This document shows positions 43,505-52,684 of a stretch of 64,000 bases of DNA, one piece after another. Source of the DNA: an uncultured Agathobacter sp. (lineage in GTDB: Bacteria; Bacillota; Clostridia; Lachnospirales; Lachnospiraceae); contig CAJUND010000015.1 of assembly GCA_910587655.1 (NCBI GenBank), positions 1 through 64,000 of the forward strand, written 5' to 3'. The first letter of the stretch is position 1. Each line of letters starts with the position of its first letter. Made by a program: the position numbers and the translations under genes. The notes beneath the pieces are model-generated. The model was given only the letters and a program-made list of their open reading frames with translations, did not search any database and was not told where the DNA came from.

Positions 43505-44809
43505 ATGAAAAGAAAAATTTTATCAGTGACAATGGCGGCTCTGCTTTGTCTTTCACTGGCAGCATGCGGGGAGGAAGCTGACAAACCTGCAAAGGATAAT
43601 CAGGATACATCAGCACCGGAAGTAAAAGACAACACAAACACAGGGGATGTGGCAAACAAGGATAAACCTCTGGTATGGTTTAACCGCCAGCCGTCCAACA
43701 GCTCCACGGGAGAACTTGACATGGCAGCATTAAGCTATAATAAAGATACTTATTATGTAGGCTTTGATGCGAACCAGGGAGCTGAACTTCAGGGAACCAT
43801 GGTAAAGGATTATATTGAAGCCAGCATTGACAAGATTGACCGCAACGGCGACGGCGTGATCGGCTACGTCCTTGCCATTGGTGATATCGGACACAACGAT
43901 TCCATCGCACGTACAAGGGGCGTCCGCAAGGCGCTTGGCACAGGAATCGACAAAGACGGCGCAATCAACAGTGATCCGGTCGGAACAAATACCGATGGTT
44001 CTGCATCGGCAGTACAGGACGGCAAGCTTGACATCGGCGGAAAAACATATACGGTCCGTGAGCTTGCATCACAGGAAATGAAAAACTCCGCTGGCGCTAC
44101 ATGGGACGCTGCAACAGCAGGCAACGCAATCGGTACATGGTCATCTTCTTTTGGCGAGCAGATTGACATTGTGGTATCCAATAACGACGGCATGGGAATG
44201 TCAATGTTTAATGCATGGTCCAAAGACAACAAGGTACCTACCTTTGGATATGATGCAAACAGCGATGCAGTGGCAGCAATCGCAGAAGGCTACGGCGGAA
44301 CCATCAGCCAGCATGCAGATGTTCAGGCATACCTGACACTTCGTGTTCTCCGCAATGCACTGGACGGCGCTGATGTTGACACCGGTATCGGTACAGCAGA
44401 CGATGCTGGAAACGTTCTTTCAGATGATGTTTACAGATACAGCGAAGAGCAGCGTTCTTATTACGCACTGAATGTTGCAGTTACGGCTGACAACTACAAT
44501 GACTTTACAGATTCCACAAAGGTATTTGATCCGGTATCAAAACAGCTGGATGAAAGCGCACATGCCACAAAGAAGGTATGGCTGGATATCTACAATGCTT
44601 CAGATAACTTCTTAAGCTCAACCTACCAGCCGCTTCTGCAGAATTATGACGACCTTCTGAACCTGGATGTTGACTATATCGGCGGCGACGGACAGACAGA
44701 ATCAAATATCACAAACCGTCTTGGAAATCCGGGCCAGTATGATGCTTTTGCCATTAACATGGTTAAAACAGACAACGCAGCTTCTTATACAGCTTTACTG
44801 AACCAGTAA
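43505..44809 (+). CDS. mglB: Circularly permuted MglB-like galactose/glucose-binding lipoprotein
   Basis: 434 aa. A lipobox (SLAAC, C21) and acidic linker are followed directly by DKPLVWFNRQPS (residue 53 on), which in ordinary MglB is about 100 residues into the mature protein. Then come YYVGFDANQGAELQG, the calcium loop IDRNGDGVIGY, GDIGHNDSIARTRG, VVSNNDGMGMSMFNAW, PTFGYDAN and YALNVAVTADNY, the normal C-terminus. The missing first segment reappears at the C-terminus, residues 356-434 (VWLDIYNASDNFLSSTY ... AFAINMVKTDNAAS). The order is therefore rotated, not truncated. Compare the canonical homologue at 52685. It leads the mgl transporter operon and appears expressed (AAAGGAGAAATGGGGT site). 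Confidence 0.9.
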   Translation: MKRKILSVTMAALLCLSLAACGEEADKPAKDNQDTSAPEVKDNTNTGDVANKDKPLVWFNRQPSNSSTGELDMAALSYNKDTYYVGFDANQGAELQGTMVKDYIEASIDKIDRNGDGVIGYVLAIGDIGHNDSIARTRGVRKALGTGIDKDGAINSDPVGTNTDGSASAVQDGKLDIGGKTYTVRELASQEMKNSAGATWDAATAGNAIGTWSSSFGEQIDIVVSNNDGMGMSMFNAWSKDNKVPTFGYDANSDAVAAIAEGYGGTISQHADVQAYLTLRVLRNALDGADVDTGIGTADDAGNVLSDDVYRYSEEQRSYYALNVAVTADNYNDFTDSTKVFDPVSKQLDESAHATKKVWLDIYNASDNFLSSTYQPLLQNYDDLLNLDVDYIGGDGQTESNITNRLGNPGQYDAFAINMVKTDNAASYTALLNQ

Positions 44810-44838
44810 ACTGTTTAGGCGGTCAGGAAAAACGGGTA

Positions 44839-44864
44839 ATTAGGGAGAAGAAATTCTCCCTAAT
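44839..44864 (+). other. Hairpin between mglB and mglA
   Basis: 11-bp perfect stem ATTAGGGAGAA/TTCTCCCTAAT with a GAAA loop. The following bases (ACCTTT) give only a short T-run, so it likely reduces rather than stops transcription into mglA and mglC, or protects the mglB message. Confidence 0.65.
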
Positions 44865-44910
44865 ACCTTTAGGAGGAGAAAAAGAGTAAATACATACGGG
44901 AGTGAGGACT

Positions 44911-46419
44911 ATGGCAGATAAGAATAATGATATCATCTTATCGATACGGGGGATGAGTAAGTCCTTTGGCCGGAACAGGGTTCTGGACCACATCAACCTG
45001 GATGTGAAACGCGGGACTGTAATGGGGCTTATGGGAGAGAACGGTGCTGGCAAATCAACGATGATGAAGTGCCTGTTCGGAACGTATCAGAAAGATGAAG
45101 GGAATATCTTCCTTGATGGAAAGGAAGTAAGTTTTTCCGGACCCAAAGATGCTCTTGAAAATGGTATTGCAATGGTCCATCAGGAACTCAACCAGTGTCT
45201 GGAAAGAAACGTTATTGATAATTTATTCCTTGGACGTTATCCGGTAAATTCCATAGGAATGATTGATGAGGACAGAATGAAAAAAGAGGCTTCCGAGCTT
45301 TTCCGGAAGCTTGGAATGACAGTTAATCTTACACAGCCCATGCGCAATATGTCTGTGTCACAGAGACAGATGTGTGAGATTGCGAAGGCAATTTCCTACA
45401 ATTCCAAGGTAATTGTGCTTGATGAGCCGACATCTTCCCTGACAGTCCAGGAAGTGGAAAAACTGTTTGAGATGATGAGGATGCTGAAAAAGCAGGGAAT
45501 TGCACTTGTATATATTTCCCACAAGATGGATGAGATATTTGAGATATGCGATGAAATATCCGTACTCCGGGATGGTAACCTGGTAATGACAAAAGACAGT
45601 AAAGAAACGGATATGAACGAGCTGATTTCCGCGATGGTTGGACGTTCACTTGAAAACAGGTTTCCGCCGGTTGATAACAAACCAAAGGGCACGATTCTTT
45701 CCGTACAGCATCTTTCCACAAAGTACGAACCGCATCTGCAGGATATTTCCTTTGATGTGGCGGAGGGGGAAATATTTGGTCTGTACGGTCTGGTCGGGGC
45801 AGGAAGAACGGAACTTCTGGAAACCATTTTCGGTATCCGTACAAGGGCGGCAGGACGTGTTTATTTTAATAACCGCCTGATGAATTTTTCCAGTGCAAAG
45901 GAAGCCATGGAACACGGATTTGCCATGATTACCGAGGAACGGAAGGCAAACGGACTTTTTCTGAAGGGTGACCTGACGTTTAATACCACGATTGCAAATC
46001 TGGACCAGTATAAATCAGGGATTGCACTTTCAGATTCCAAGATGGTAAAGGCAACTGCAAAAGAAATCAAAATTATGCATACGAAGTGCATGGGACCGGA
46101 TGATATGATTTCAAGTCTTTCCGGCGGCAACCAGCAGAAAGTTATTTTTGGAAAATGGCTGGAGCGCGGTCCGCAGGTATTTATGATGGATGAACCGACA
46201 AGAGGAATTGACGTCGGCGCCAAATACGAAATCTACGAGCTCATTATCAATATGGCAAAACAGGGAAAGACGATTATCGTTGTTTCCTCCGAAATGCCGG
46301 AGATTCTGGGAATTACAAACCGTATTGGCGTGATGTCAAACGGGCATCTTTCCGGAATTGTTAATACAAAGGAAACAAATCAGGAGGAGCTTTTAAGACT
46401 CAGTGCAAAATACCTATAG
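44911..46419 (+). CDS. mglA: Sugar ABC transporter ATPase with two ABC domains
   Basis: 502 aa, the tandem ATPase of MglA/RbsA type. First domain: Walker A GENGAGKST, signature NMSVSQRQMCEIAKA, Walker B VIVLDEPTSSL. Second domain: degenerate Walker A GLVGAGRTEL, signature SLSGGNQQKV, Walker B VFMMDEPTRGIDVG. It powers import through MglC. ATG 44911 has GGGAG 8 bp upstream; GTG 44902 is also in frame. Confidence 0.95.
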   Translation: MADKNNDIILSIRGMSKSFGRNRVLDHINLDVKRGTVMGLMGENGAGKSTMMKCLFGTYQKDEGNIFLDGKEVSFSGPKDALENGIAMVHQELNQCLERNVIDNLFLGRYPVNSIGMIDEDRMKKEASELFRKLGMTVNLTQPMRNMSVSQRQMCEIAKAISYNSKVIVLDEPTSSLTVQEVEKLFEMMRMLKKQGIALVYISHKMDEIFEICDEISVLRDGNLVMTKDSKETDMNELISAMVGRSLENRFPPVDNKPKGTILSVQHLSTKYEPHLQDISFDVAEGEIFGLYGLVGAGRTELLETIFGIRTRAAGRVYFNNRLMNFSSAKEAMEHGFAMITEERKANGLFLKGDLTFNTTIANLDQYKSGIALSDSKMVKATAKEIKIMHTKCMGPDDMISSLSGGNQQKVIFGKWLERGPQVFMMDEPTRGIDVGAKYEIYELIINMAKQGKTIIVVSSEMPEILGITNRIGVMSNGHLSGIVNTKETNQEELLRLSAKYL

Positions 46420-46437
46420 TGAGGGAGATGAATAGTT

Positions 46438-48093
46438 ATGGCAAATGAAAACAGTACAATTCTTACGGCTGAACAGGAAATGAAGCTCCGCAGGCCGATT
46501 GAGGAGCAGATCGGTGTCATCCAGGCACAGATTGACAGTCTCAGGGCAGAAGGAACAGACAAAGTTCTTTTTCTTCAGGGACAGATTGACACAGCAAAAA
46601 GAGACCGCGCAGCCACAAAGGATGAGCGGGAGAACCGCATTGCAAAAGCCCGGGGCGAGCTGGAAAAAGCAAAAGCTGTGGAGGCAGAAAACAAAGATGA
46701 AATATCGAAACTGATTTCACAGGCGGAAGGGTATCTTAAGGAACACTTTGACAGGGATTATTATCAGAAAGTGAAAGAAAGCTGCGAAGCGGAAAAGGCA
46801 GCGGCAAAGGAAAAATACAGCAAAAAGACAGCCATGCTGAAAAAGGAACACCAGGCGGCGCTTGCAAAGCTTTCCGACCACCAGGAAATAAAGGATGAGA
46901 AGTATGTTTATAAGAACCGGCTGTTTGATGCCAAAATGGGACTGGAAAAGGATCTCCAGCAGATCAAGGACAGAAGGCATTCAGCCTATACTTATAAATA
47001 CCATCTGCTCGATTTGCTGCGCATGTCCAGGTTTACCATCGCAGAAAACGGGGCGCAGAAATGGGAAAATTACAAATACACCTTTAACCGCAGGGCGTTT
47101 CTCCTGCAGAATGGCCTGTATATTGCAATCATCCTGATTTTTATCGCGTTGTGTATCATCACGCCAATCGTGAAGAAGTCGCCGCTGCTGACTTATAATA
47201 ATGTGCTGAACATTCTGCAGCAGGCTTCCCCAAGGATGTTCCTTGCGCTGGGTGTTGCGGGTCTGATCCTTCTGACTGGTACTGACCTTTCCATCGGACG
47301 TATGGTTGGTATGGGCATGACGACTGCGACAATAATCATGCACCAGGGAATCAATACGGGTTCCGTGTTCGGGCATGTATTTGATTTTACCGGAATGGCG
47401 ATTCCGCTGAGGGTGGTTTTTGCACTGGTCATGTGCGTGCTTCTGTGTACATTCTTTACCACGATTGCAGGTTTCTTTACCGCGAAATTCAAGATGCACC
47501 CGTTTATATCAACCATGGCAAACATGCTGGTAATTTTCGGTCTGGTTACATATGCGACCAAGGGTGTGTCATTTGGAGCCATTGAACCGGCAATTCCAGG
47601 TATGATTATTCCAAAGGTGAACGGTTTTCCGACGATTATCCTCTGGGCGGCAGCAGCCATTGCAATCGTATGGTTTATCTGGAATAAAACAACATTCGGT
47701 AAAAACCTGTATGCTGTTGGCGGCAATCCGGAAGCAGCATCCGTATCCGGTATTTCTGTATTCCGTGTAACAGTCGGCGCATTTGTAATGGCAGGTATTC
47801 TTTACGGCTTCGGTTCCTGGCTCGAATGTGCAAGAATGGTTGGTTCCGGCTCGGCAGCTTACGGGCAGGGCTGGGAGATGGATGCGATTGCAGCCTGCGT
47901 AGTCGGCGGCGTATCCTTTACCGGCGGTATTGGAAAGATTTCAGGAGTGGTAGTTGGTGTATTTATATTTACGGCGCTTACTTATTCGCTTACGATTCTC
48001 GGTATTGACACAAACCTCCAGTTTGTATTCTCAGGAATTATTATACTGGTGGCAGTAACGCTTGACTGTCTGAAATATGTACAGAAGAAATGA
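46438..48093 (+). CDS. mglC: Sugar ABC transporter permease with N-terminal coiled-coil extension
   Basis: 551 aa; ordinary MglC/RbsC permeases have about 330. The membrane part begins near residue 222 (LLQNGLYIAIILIFIALCII) and has the family segments GVAGLILLTGTDLSIGRMVG, KMHPFISTMANMLVIFG and GKNLYAVGGNPEAASVSGI. Residues 1-210 are soluble, rich in E, K, A and Q, with heptad-like helices (IGVIQAQIDSLRAEGTDK; KAAAKEKYSKKTAMLKK-like stretches), that is, a cytoplasmic coiled coil. It has no enzymatic motif. Codon use and RBS (GAGGGAGATG) look native. It could be a docking or regulatory arm. Confidence 0.93.
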   Translation: MANENSTILTAEQEMKLRRPIEEQIGVIQAQIDSLRAEGTDKVLFLQGQIDTAKRDRAATKDERENRIAKARGELEKAKAVEAENKDEISKLISQAEGYLKEHFDRDYYQKVKESCEAEKAAAKEKYSKKTAMLKKEHQAALAKLSDHQEIKDEKYVYKNRLFDAKMGLEKDLQQIKDRRHSAYTYKYHLLDLLRMSRFTIAENGAQKWENYKYTFNRRAFLLQNGLYIAIILIFIALCIITPIVKKSPLLTYNNVLNILQQASPRMFLALGVAGLILLTGTDLSIGRMVGMGMTTATIIMHQGINTGSVFGHVFDFTGMAIPLRVVFALVMCVLLCTFFTTIAGFFTAKFKMHPFISTMANMLVIFGLVTYATKGVSFGAIEPAIPGMIIPKVNGFPTIILWAAAAIAIVWFIWNKTTFGKNLYAVGGNPEAASVSGISVFRVTVGAFVMAGILYGFGSWLECARMVGSGSAAYGQGWEMDAIAACVVGGVSFTGGIGKISGVVVGVFIFTALTYSLTILGIDTNLQFVFSGIIILVAVTLDCLKYVQKK

Positions 48094-48104
48094 GGTAACA
48101 GTTT

Positions 48105-48137
48105 AAAAAGAGCCGGATGCAGATTCCGGCTCTTTTT
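48105..48137 (+). terminator. Terminator of the mgl operon
   Basis: 13-bp perfect stem AAAAAGAGCCGGA/TCCGGCTCTTTTT with a 7-nt loop; the A- and T-runs make it bidirectional in form. Confidence 0.9.
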
Positions 48138-48153
48138 GCTGGCATGCCGATTC

Positions 48154-48182
48154 TTTACAATTGTTTTTGCGTTTGATATAAT
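48154..48182 (+). promoter_or_regulatory. Promoter of the YesN/YesM operon
   Basis: TTTACA (48154-48159), 17-bp spacer, TATAAT (48177-48182), 48 bp before the response regulator ATG. Confidence 0.7.
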
Positions 48183-48230
48183 TTAAGAAAAAATATGCGG
48201 ATTTGCCTGCGCATAACATGAGGGAAAAAT

Positions 48231-49838
48231 ATGGATAAATATACAGTCCTTCTGGCAGATGATGAAGAAGAAGTAATACAGATTATCATGAAAAAAATTG
48301 ACTGGGATGAGCTTGGATTTTCAGTGATTGGATATGCAAACAATGGCGTCAGGGCACTGGAGATGGTAGAGGAATTCCAGCCGGATGTTGTTATGACGGA
48401 TATCAAAATGCCGTATATGGACGGCATGGAACTGGCAAACCATATAAAGGCGGAATTTCCAGCGACAAAAATCCTGCTTTTTACCGGATTTGACAAGTTT
48501 GAATATGCAAAAGAGGCGGTTCACCTGGAGGTGGAGGAATATATTTTAAAGCCGGTAAATGCAGCGGAGCTGACAGAGGTATTTACACATCTGAAAATAA
48601 AGCTGGACAAAGAAATAAGTGAGAAACGAAACACAGAAATTCTGCAGAAATATTATATGGAATCCCTGCCGCTTCTGCAGGCGGATTTTTACGCTTCATT
48701 GATTGCAGGAAGGATTCATGAGGATGAAACGGAAAAGTATCTTTCCGATTACCAGATATCGTTTACGGGTCCTTTTTTCTGCTGTCTTGTGATTCACACA
48801 TCCTCCAGTCAGGTGCCGGAAGGCATGCATCCCATGCTTCTGGCAACATCGGTGCAGAAACAGGCGGAGGAATATTTAAAGGAATGGAACCCAAAATGTT
48901 TTTCCTATCTTGGAAACACGATTCTGATTCCGGAATTAAAAAGCGAAACTGAGATTTCAGAACTGACGGACGAATGCGACAGGTTCTGTAAGTATGCCCG
49001 CCGCATGATCGGCGCGGTTGTTACCGTGGGAATCGGACCGGTATGCAGGGATATTTCCGGACTGTCCCAGTCCTACAGCAGTGCAAGGGAGGCGGTGTCG
49101 TACCGCGTACTTTACGGTACATCAAGGTCAATTAATATGAAAGAGGTTGCGCCCCGTCAGACCAGTAAATCCGGTACCGTACATAATGAAGAGCTGTCCG
49201 GTCTGTTTAAAATGATCCGTCTGAACGGGGAAAAAGAAATTATAAAAGCTGTGGAACAGTATCTGGAACATTTTGCCGTTCCCCAGAAATCCCTCCAGCA
49301 GTATCACATTGACATCATGGAACTGATAAGCGCATTATACCGTTTTGCTGTTAATAATGACATTGCCATGGAAGAATTTTCCGGGGATGTAGGAAAACTG
49401 TACAACAGTATTTTTGATATGGAGCCGGACGAACTGAAAAGATGGCTTACGGACATAAGTCTTTTGTTCCGTGAAAAAATTATCAGTGCGCGGAACAGCT
49501 CTACACAGTCGTTTGTTTCCGGGGCGAAGGAATATGTGCAGAATAATTATGCGGATGAGGAACTTTCCCTTGACCGGATCTGTGAGGTTCTTGGAGTTTC
49601 AAATTCTTATTTTTCCACGCTGTTTAAAAAAGAAACCGGAAGTTCATTTATCAGTTACCTGACGGATTACCGGATGGACCAGGCGTCCCGCATGCTGATT
49701 GAGACCAGTGAAAAAAGTTATATTATAGCAAAAAATGTCGGGTATACAGATCCGAATTATTTCAGCTATGTTTTTAAAAGGCGGTTTGGAGTCTCTCCTT
49801 CAAATTACAGAAGGGAACATACAGAAAGTGAAGAATAA
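48231..49838 (+). CDS. YesN-type response regulator with AraC DNA-binding domain
   Basis: 535 aa. Receiver domain (1-120) with D10/D11, phospho-acceptor D57 in VVMTDIKMPYMDG and the K of EYILKPVNAAEL. A long middle region (about 130-420) links to the AraC-type helix-turn-helix pair at the C-terminus (LSLDRICEVLGVSNSYFSTL, FKKETGSSFISYLTDYRMDQ, GYTDPNYFSYVFKRRFGVSPS). Partner of the kinase just downstream. Located behind mglC, it probably controls the mgl genes or other sugar genes; targets cannot be read directly. Confidence 0.93.
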   Translation: MDKYTVLLADDEEEVIQIIMKKIDWDELGFSVIGYANNGVRALEMVEEFQPDVVMTDIKMPYMDGMELANHIKAEFPATKILLFTGFDKFEYAKEAVHLEVEEYILKPVNAAELTEVFTHLKIKLDKEISEKRNTEILQKYYMESLPLLQADFYASLIAGRIHEDETEKYLSDYQISFTGPFFCCLVIHTSSSQVPEGMHPMLLATSVQKQAEEYLKEWNPKCFSYLGNTILIPELKSETEISELTDECDRFCKYARRMIGAVVTVGIGPVCRDISGLSQSYSSAREAVSYRVLYGTSRSINMKEVAPRQTSKSGTVHNEELSGLFKMIRLNGEKEIIKAVEQYLEHFAVPQKSLQQYHIDIMELISALYRFAVNNDIAMEEFSGDVGKLYNSIFDMEPDELKRWLTDISLLFREKIISARNSSTQSFVSGAKEYVQNNYADEELSLDRICEVLGVSNSYFSTLFKKETGSSFISYLTDYRMDQASRMLIETSEKSYIIAKNVGYTDPNYFSYVFKRRFGVSPSNYRREHTESEE

Positions 49839-49851
49839 ATACCGGAAATAT

Positions 49852-51693
49852 ATGAAGAAACTGAATCCACGGGGAATGCAGTCAACCATTATGTTTGTGT
49901 TTACCGTGATAACCATATCCCTTATGCTGGTTCTTGGAATTGTGATGTATATCCGGTTTTCCATATCTTCCCGGCAGGAGACCATACAGAGCACAAAAAA
50001 ACTGATGGAGCAGACCGGGGAAAGTCTGGAAAATTACCTGGTCAGCATGCGACAGATTTCCGATGCGGTTTATTATAATGTGATAAAGGAAAATGATTTT
50101 TCCAGCAAGGATAACAGTATCCAGCAGGGAATGAATCTTTTGTATGAGGCAAATAAAACCAGTCTGCGCAGTATTGCCATTTACAACGGCAATGGAAGCC
50201 TGATAGTGGCAGAACCGGTCGCGGCGCAAAAAGAGGACCCTGATGTCACAAAGCAGGACTGGTATATGCAGGCAAAGGAACAGATGGAGAATATGCATTT
50301 TTCAACGCCGCATATCCAAAATCTTTTTAATGATGACAGCAGACGCTATTACTGGGTGATTTCATTAAGCCGTATGGTCGAAATAACGGATCAAGGAGTT
50401 TCGGCGTCCGGCGTTCTGCTTGTTGACATGGATTATTCCAGTATATCGCGGATGATGCAGCAGATAAACGAATCGGACAACGGACAGTATTATTATCTGT
50501 GTGACAGTAACGGGGAAATTATTTATCATATGCGTCAGATTCAGATCAGCAACGGAATTTCCAGCGAAAGCAGTATAGCTGCTGCGAAATACAAGGACGG
50601 TGTGTATGATGAGGTTTTTGAAGGAAAACGCCGGAAAATTATTGTAAATACCATCAGTTATACCGGCTGGAAACTGGTAGGCGTGATTCCATATTCTTCG
50701 TTTACCCACGGGATGTTTAATGTCCGTTATTTTATCGTGATATTAATGCTTTTAATGGCGATGATGCTGGTTGTGGTAAACCGTATTGTTTCTGTCAGGA
50801 TTTCCCGCCCGATTTTAAAGCTGAATGATTCGGTAAAAGAATACGAAGCAGGGGAGAAGCCGGAAATTTATATCGGCGGTCCACTGGAAATCCGGCATCT
50901 TGGACATTCCATCCAGCGTTCCTATGAGCAGATAGAAACGCTGATGCAGGAAATTGTGTTAGAGCAGAACGAAAGAAGGAAAAGTGAACTGGATGCGCTG
51001 CAGAGCCAGATTAATCCGCATTTTCTGTATAATGCGCTTGACTCGATTACCTGGATGATTGAAGGCGGGAAAAATGATGAGGCGGTATTTATGGTTACCG
51101 AGCTGGCGAAGCTGTTCCGTATCAGCCTTTCCAGGGGGCGCACAATCATCAGTGTAAAGGATGAGCTGCAGCATGCGAAAAGTTATATGAACATACAGAA
51201 AATCCGGTATAAAAATGCTTTTTCCATTACTTTTGATGCTGACCCCGAAATATATGATTACTGCACGGTCAAGCTGGTACTGCAGCCAATACTTGAAAAT
51301 GCAATAAATTATGGAATTAATGCAATGGATGACTGCGGGGAAATAACGGTGACCGGAAGGATGAACGATGGAAATATTATTCTTTCCGTTACGGATAACG
51401 GTGTGGGGATGTCGGAAGATGAGGTAAGCCTTATACTGACAGACAGCAGCCGGATTCAAAAACATGGTTCCGGCGTCGGACTTGTAAACGTCAATAACCG
51501 GATTCAGATTCTTTTTGGTAAAGAATACGGGCTGACTGTTTTGAGCGAACCGGATGAGGGAACAACAGTTTCCATCTGTATTCCGGCAGTACGCTGTACA
51601 GATGAAAACAGAAAGGTTCTGGAAAAGGGATATATATTAAGCAAAGAAGAAGTGTCTGACGGGGACATACAGGACAAACAGAATGAAGAATAA
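49852..51693 (+). CDS. YesM-type membrane sensor histidine kinase
   Basis: 613 aa. Membrane segments near residues 10-32 and 290-312 enclose a Cache-like sensor domain. HAMP is followed by the His_kinase domain with the phospho-acceptor in LQSQINPHFLYNALDSITWM, and an ATPase domain (QPILENAINYGI, DNGVGMSEDE, HGSGVGLVNVNNRI). Start ATG 49852 is preferred, though GTG 49828 is in frame. The 5' end lies just after the regulator stop. The 3' end overlaps the next gene by 11 bp. The kinase may read sugars through the binding proteins encoded next. Confidence 0.92.
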   Translation: MKKLNPRGMQSTIMFVFTVITISLMLVLGIVMYIRFSISSRQETIQSTKKLMEQTGESLENYLVSMRQISDAVYYNVIKENDFSSKDNSIQQGMNLLYEANKTSLRSIAIYNGNGSLIVAEPVAAQKEDPDVTKQDWYMQAKEQMENMHFSTPHIQNLFNDDSRRYYWVISLSRMVEITDQGVSASGVLLVDMDYSSISRMMQQINESDNGQYYYLCDSNGEIIYHMRQIQISNGISSESSIAAAKYKDGVYDEVFEGKRRKIIVNTISYTGWKLVGVIPYSSFTHGMFNVRYFIVILMLLMAMMLVVVNRIVSVRISRPILKLNDSVKEYEAGEKPEIYIGGPLEIRHLGHSIQRSYEQIETLMQEIVLEQNERRKSELDALQSQINPHFLYNALDSITWMIEGGKNDEAVFMVTELAKLFRISLSRGRTIISVKDELQHAKSYMNIQKIRYKNAFSITFDADPEIYDYCTVKLVLQPILENAINYGINAMDDCGEITVTGRMNDGNIILSVTDNGVGMSEDEVSLILTDSSRIQKHGSGVGLVNVNNRIQILFGKEYGLTVLSEPDEGTTVSICIPAVRCTDENRKVLEKGYILSKEEVSDGDIQDKQNEE

Positions 51694-52657
51694 TAAAAAA
51701 TGGTTTATTGTAACGGAGGCAGCGCTTGCGGTCATGGTGCTGGTACTTGTTTTCTGCATGATGTGGGAGAAAAACAAAGAAAGCAGTCACAGGGTTTCTG
51801 TTATTGTGCAGGATTCGGATGACAGCCGGTGGACAGCTTTCAGGTATGGGCTTAAAATGGCTGCCATGGACCATGAAATTGAGATATTTGTGGTCAGTAC
51901 GGGAGATATGGTGACCCCGGAGGAAGAAGAGAGCCTTATAAAACAGGAAATTGCCCACGGTGCAGACGCTGTCATTGTCCAGCCGGTTCCGGGAGATGAA
52001 ATGGAAGAAAAATTAAATAAAATCGAAAAGCAGATTCCAATTATGCTTGTGGAGCATGCAGTTTCAACGGAACAGGATAATTTGGGATTTCCGGTAACGG
52101 AAGCAGATAATTATGAGATGGGAAAGGTTCTCGCCGGGGAACTGGTAAATGACTATAACGGAAATGTCCGGGGGAAAACACTGGGATTTATTTCAGAAGC
52201 GGCGGGCACGGAGGCAGTCATGAAACGGAAAAAAGGATTTGAAGATTTTCTGAAAGATATGGGCGCCGAAATCCGCTGGTCGTTCTGCGGGCCGGGTCAG
52301 AAACCGGATAAGGACTTGCTGGGGAAACAGCCGAAAGTGGATTTTGTAATCGCCCTTGACGATGGCAGCCTGAAAATGGCGGGGGAATATTCGGCAGCAA
52401 ATAACCTGCACGGCGCGCTGGTGTATGGAATCGGCAATTCCACGGAAGCAGTCTATTATCTGGATACAGGAGCCGTGGAATGTCTGGTGGTTCCGGATGA
52501 ATTCAGCGTGGGATACCAGAGTCTGACGGAGACTGCAAAGTGCCTGCAGAATTATTTCTACATGATGGAGGATCATACTGTATCCCATACCGTACTCCGC
52601 AGGGAGGAACTTTTTTCAGAAAAAAACCAGAAAATTCTTTTTACGATGAGCCAGTAA
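51683..52657 (+). CDS. Membrane-anchored periplasmic-binding-like protein
   Basis: 324 aa. One N-terminal membrane segment (residues 7-28) without a lipobox cysteine, then a type I binding fold resembling RbsB (VSVIVQDSDDSRWTAFRYGL, GADAVIVQPVPGDEMEEKL, IPIMLVEHAVST, MGKVLAGELVNDYNGN, DFVIALDDGSLKMAGEYSAA). It overlaps the kinase gene by 11 bp and has no transporter partner, so a role as ligand sensor for the kinase is plausible but inferred. Confidence 0.85.
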   Translation: MKNNKKWFIVTEAALAVMVLVLVFCMMWEKNKESSHRVSVIVQDSDDSRWTAFRYGLKMAAMDHEIEIFVVSTGDMVTPEEEESLIKQEIAHGADAVIVQPVPGDEMEEKLNKIEKQIPIMLVEHAVSTEQDNLGFPVTEADNYEMGKVLAGELVNDYNGNVRGKTLGFISEAAGTEAVMKRKKGFEDFLKDMGAEIRWSFCGPGQKPDKDLLGKQPKVDFVIALDDGSLKMAGEYSAANNLHGALVYGIGNSTEAVYYLDTGAVECLVVPDEFSVGYQSLTETAKCLQNYFYMMEDHTVSHTVLRREELFSEKNQKILFTMSQ

Positions 52658-52684
52658 ACGGGTTGAAAAAGGCAGGTGCATGAA

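Noticed and set aside
43505..44809. mglB as an N-terminally truncated pseudogene
   Set aside because: The apparently missing segment is present at the C-terminus, the frame is intact and the operon is complete.
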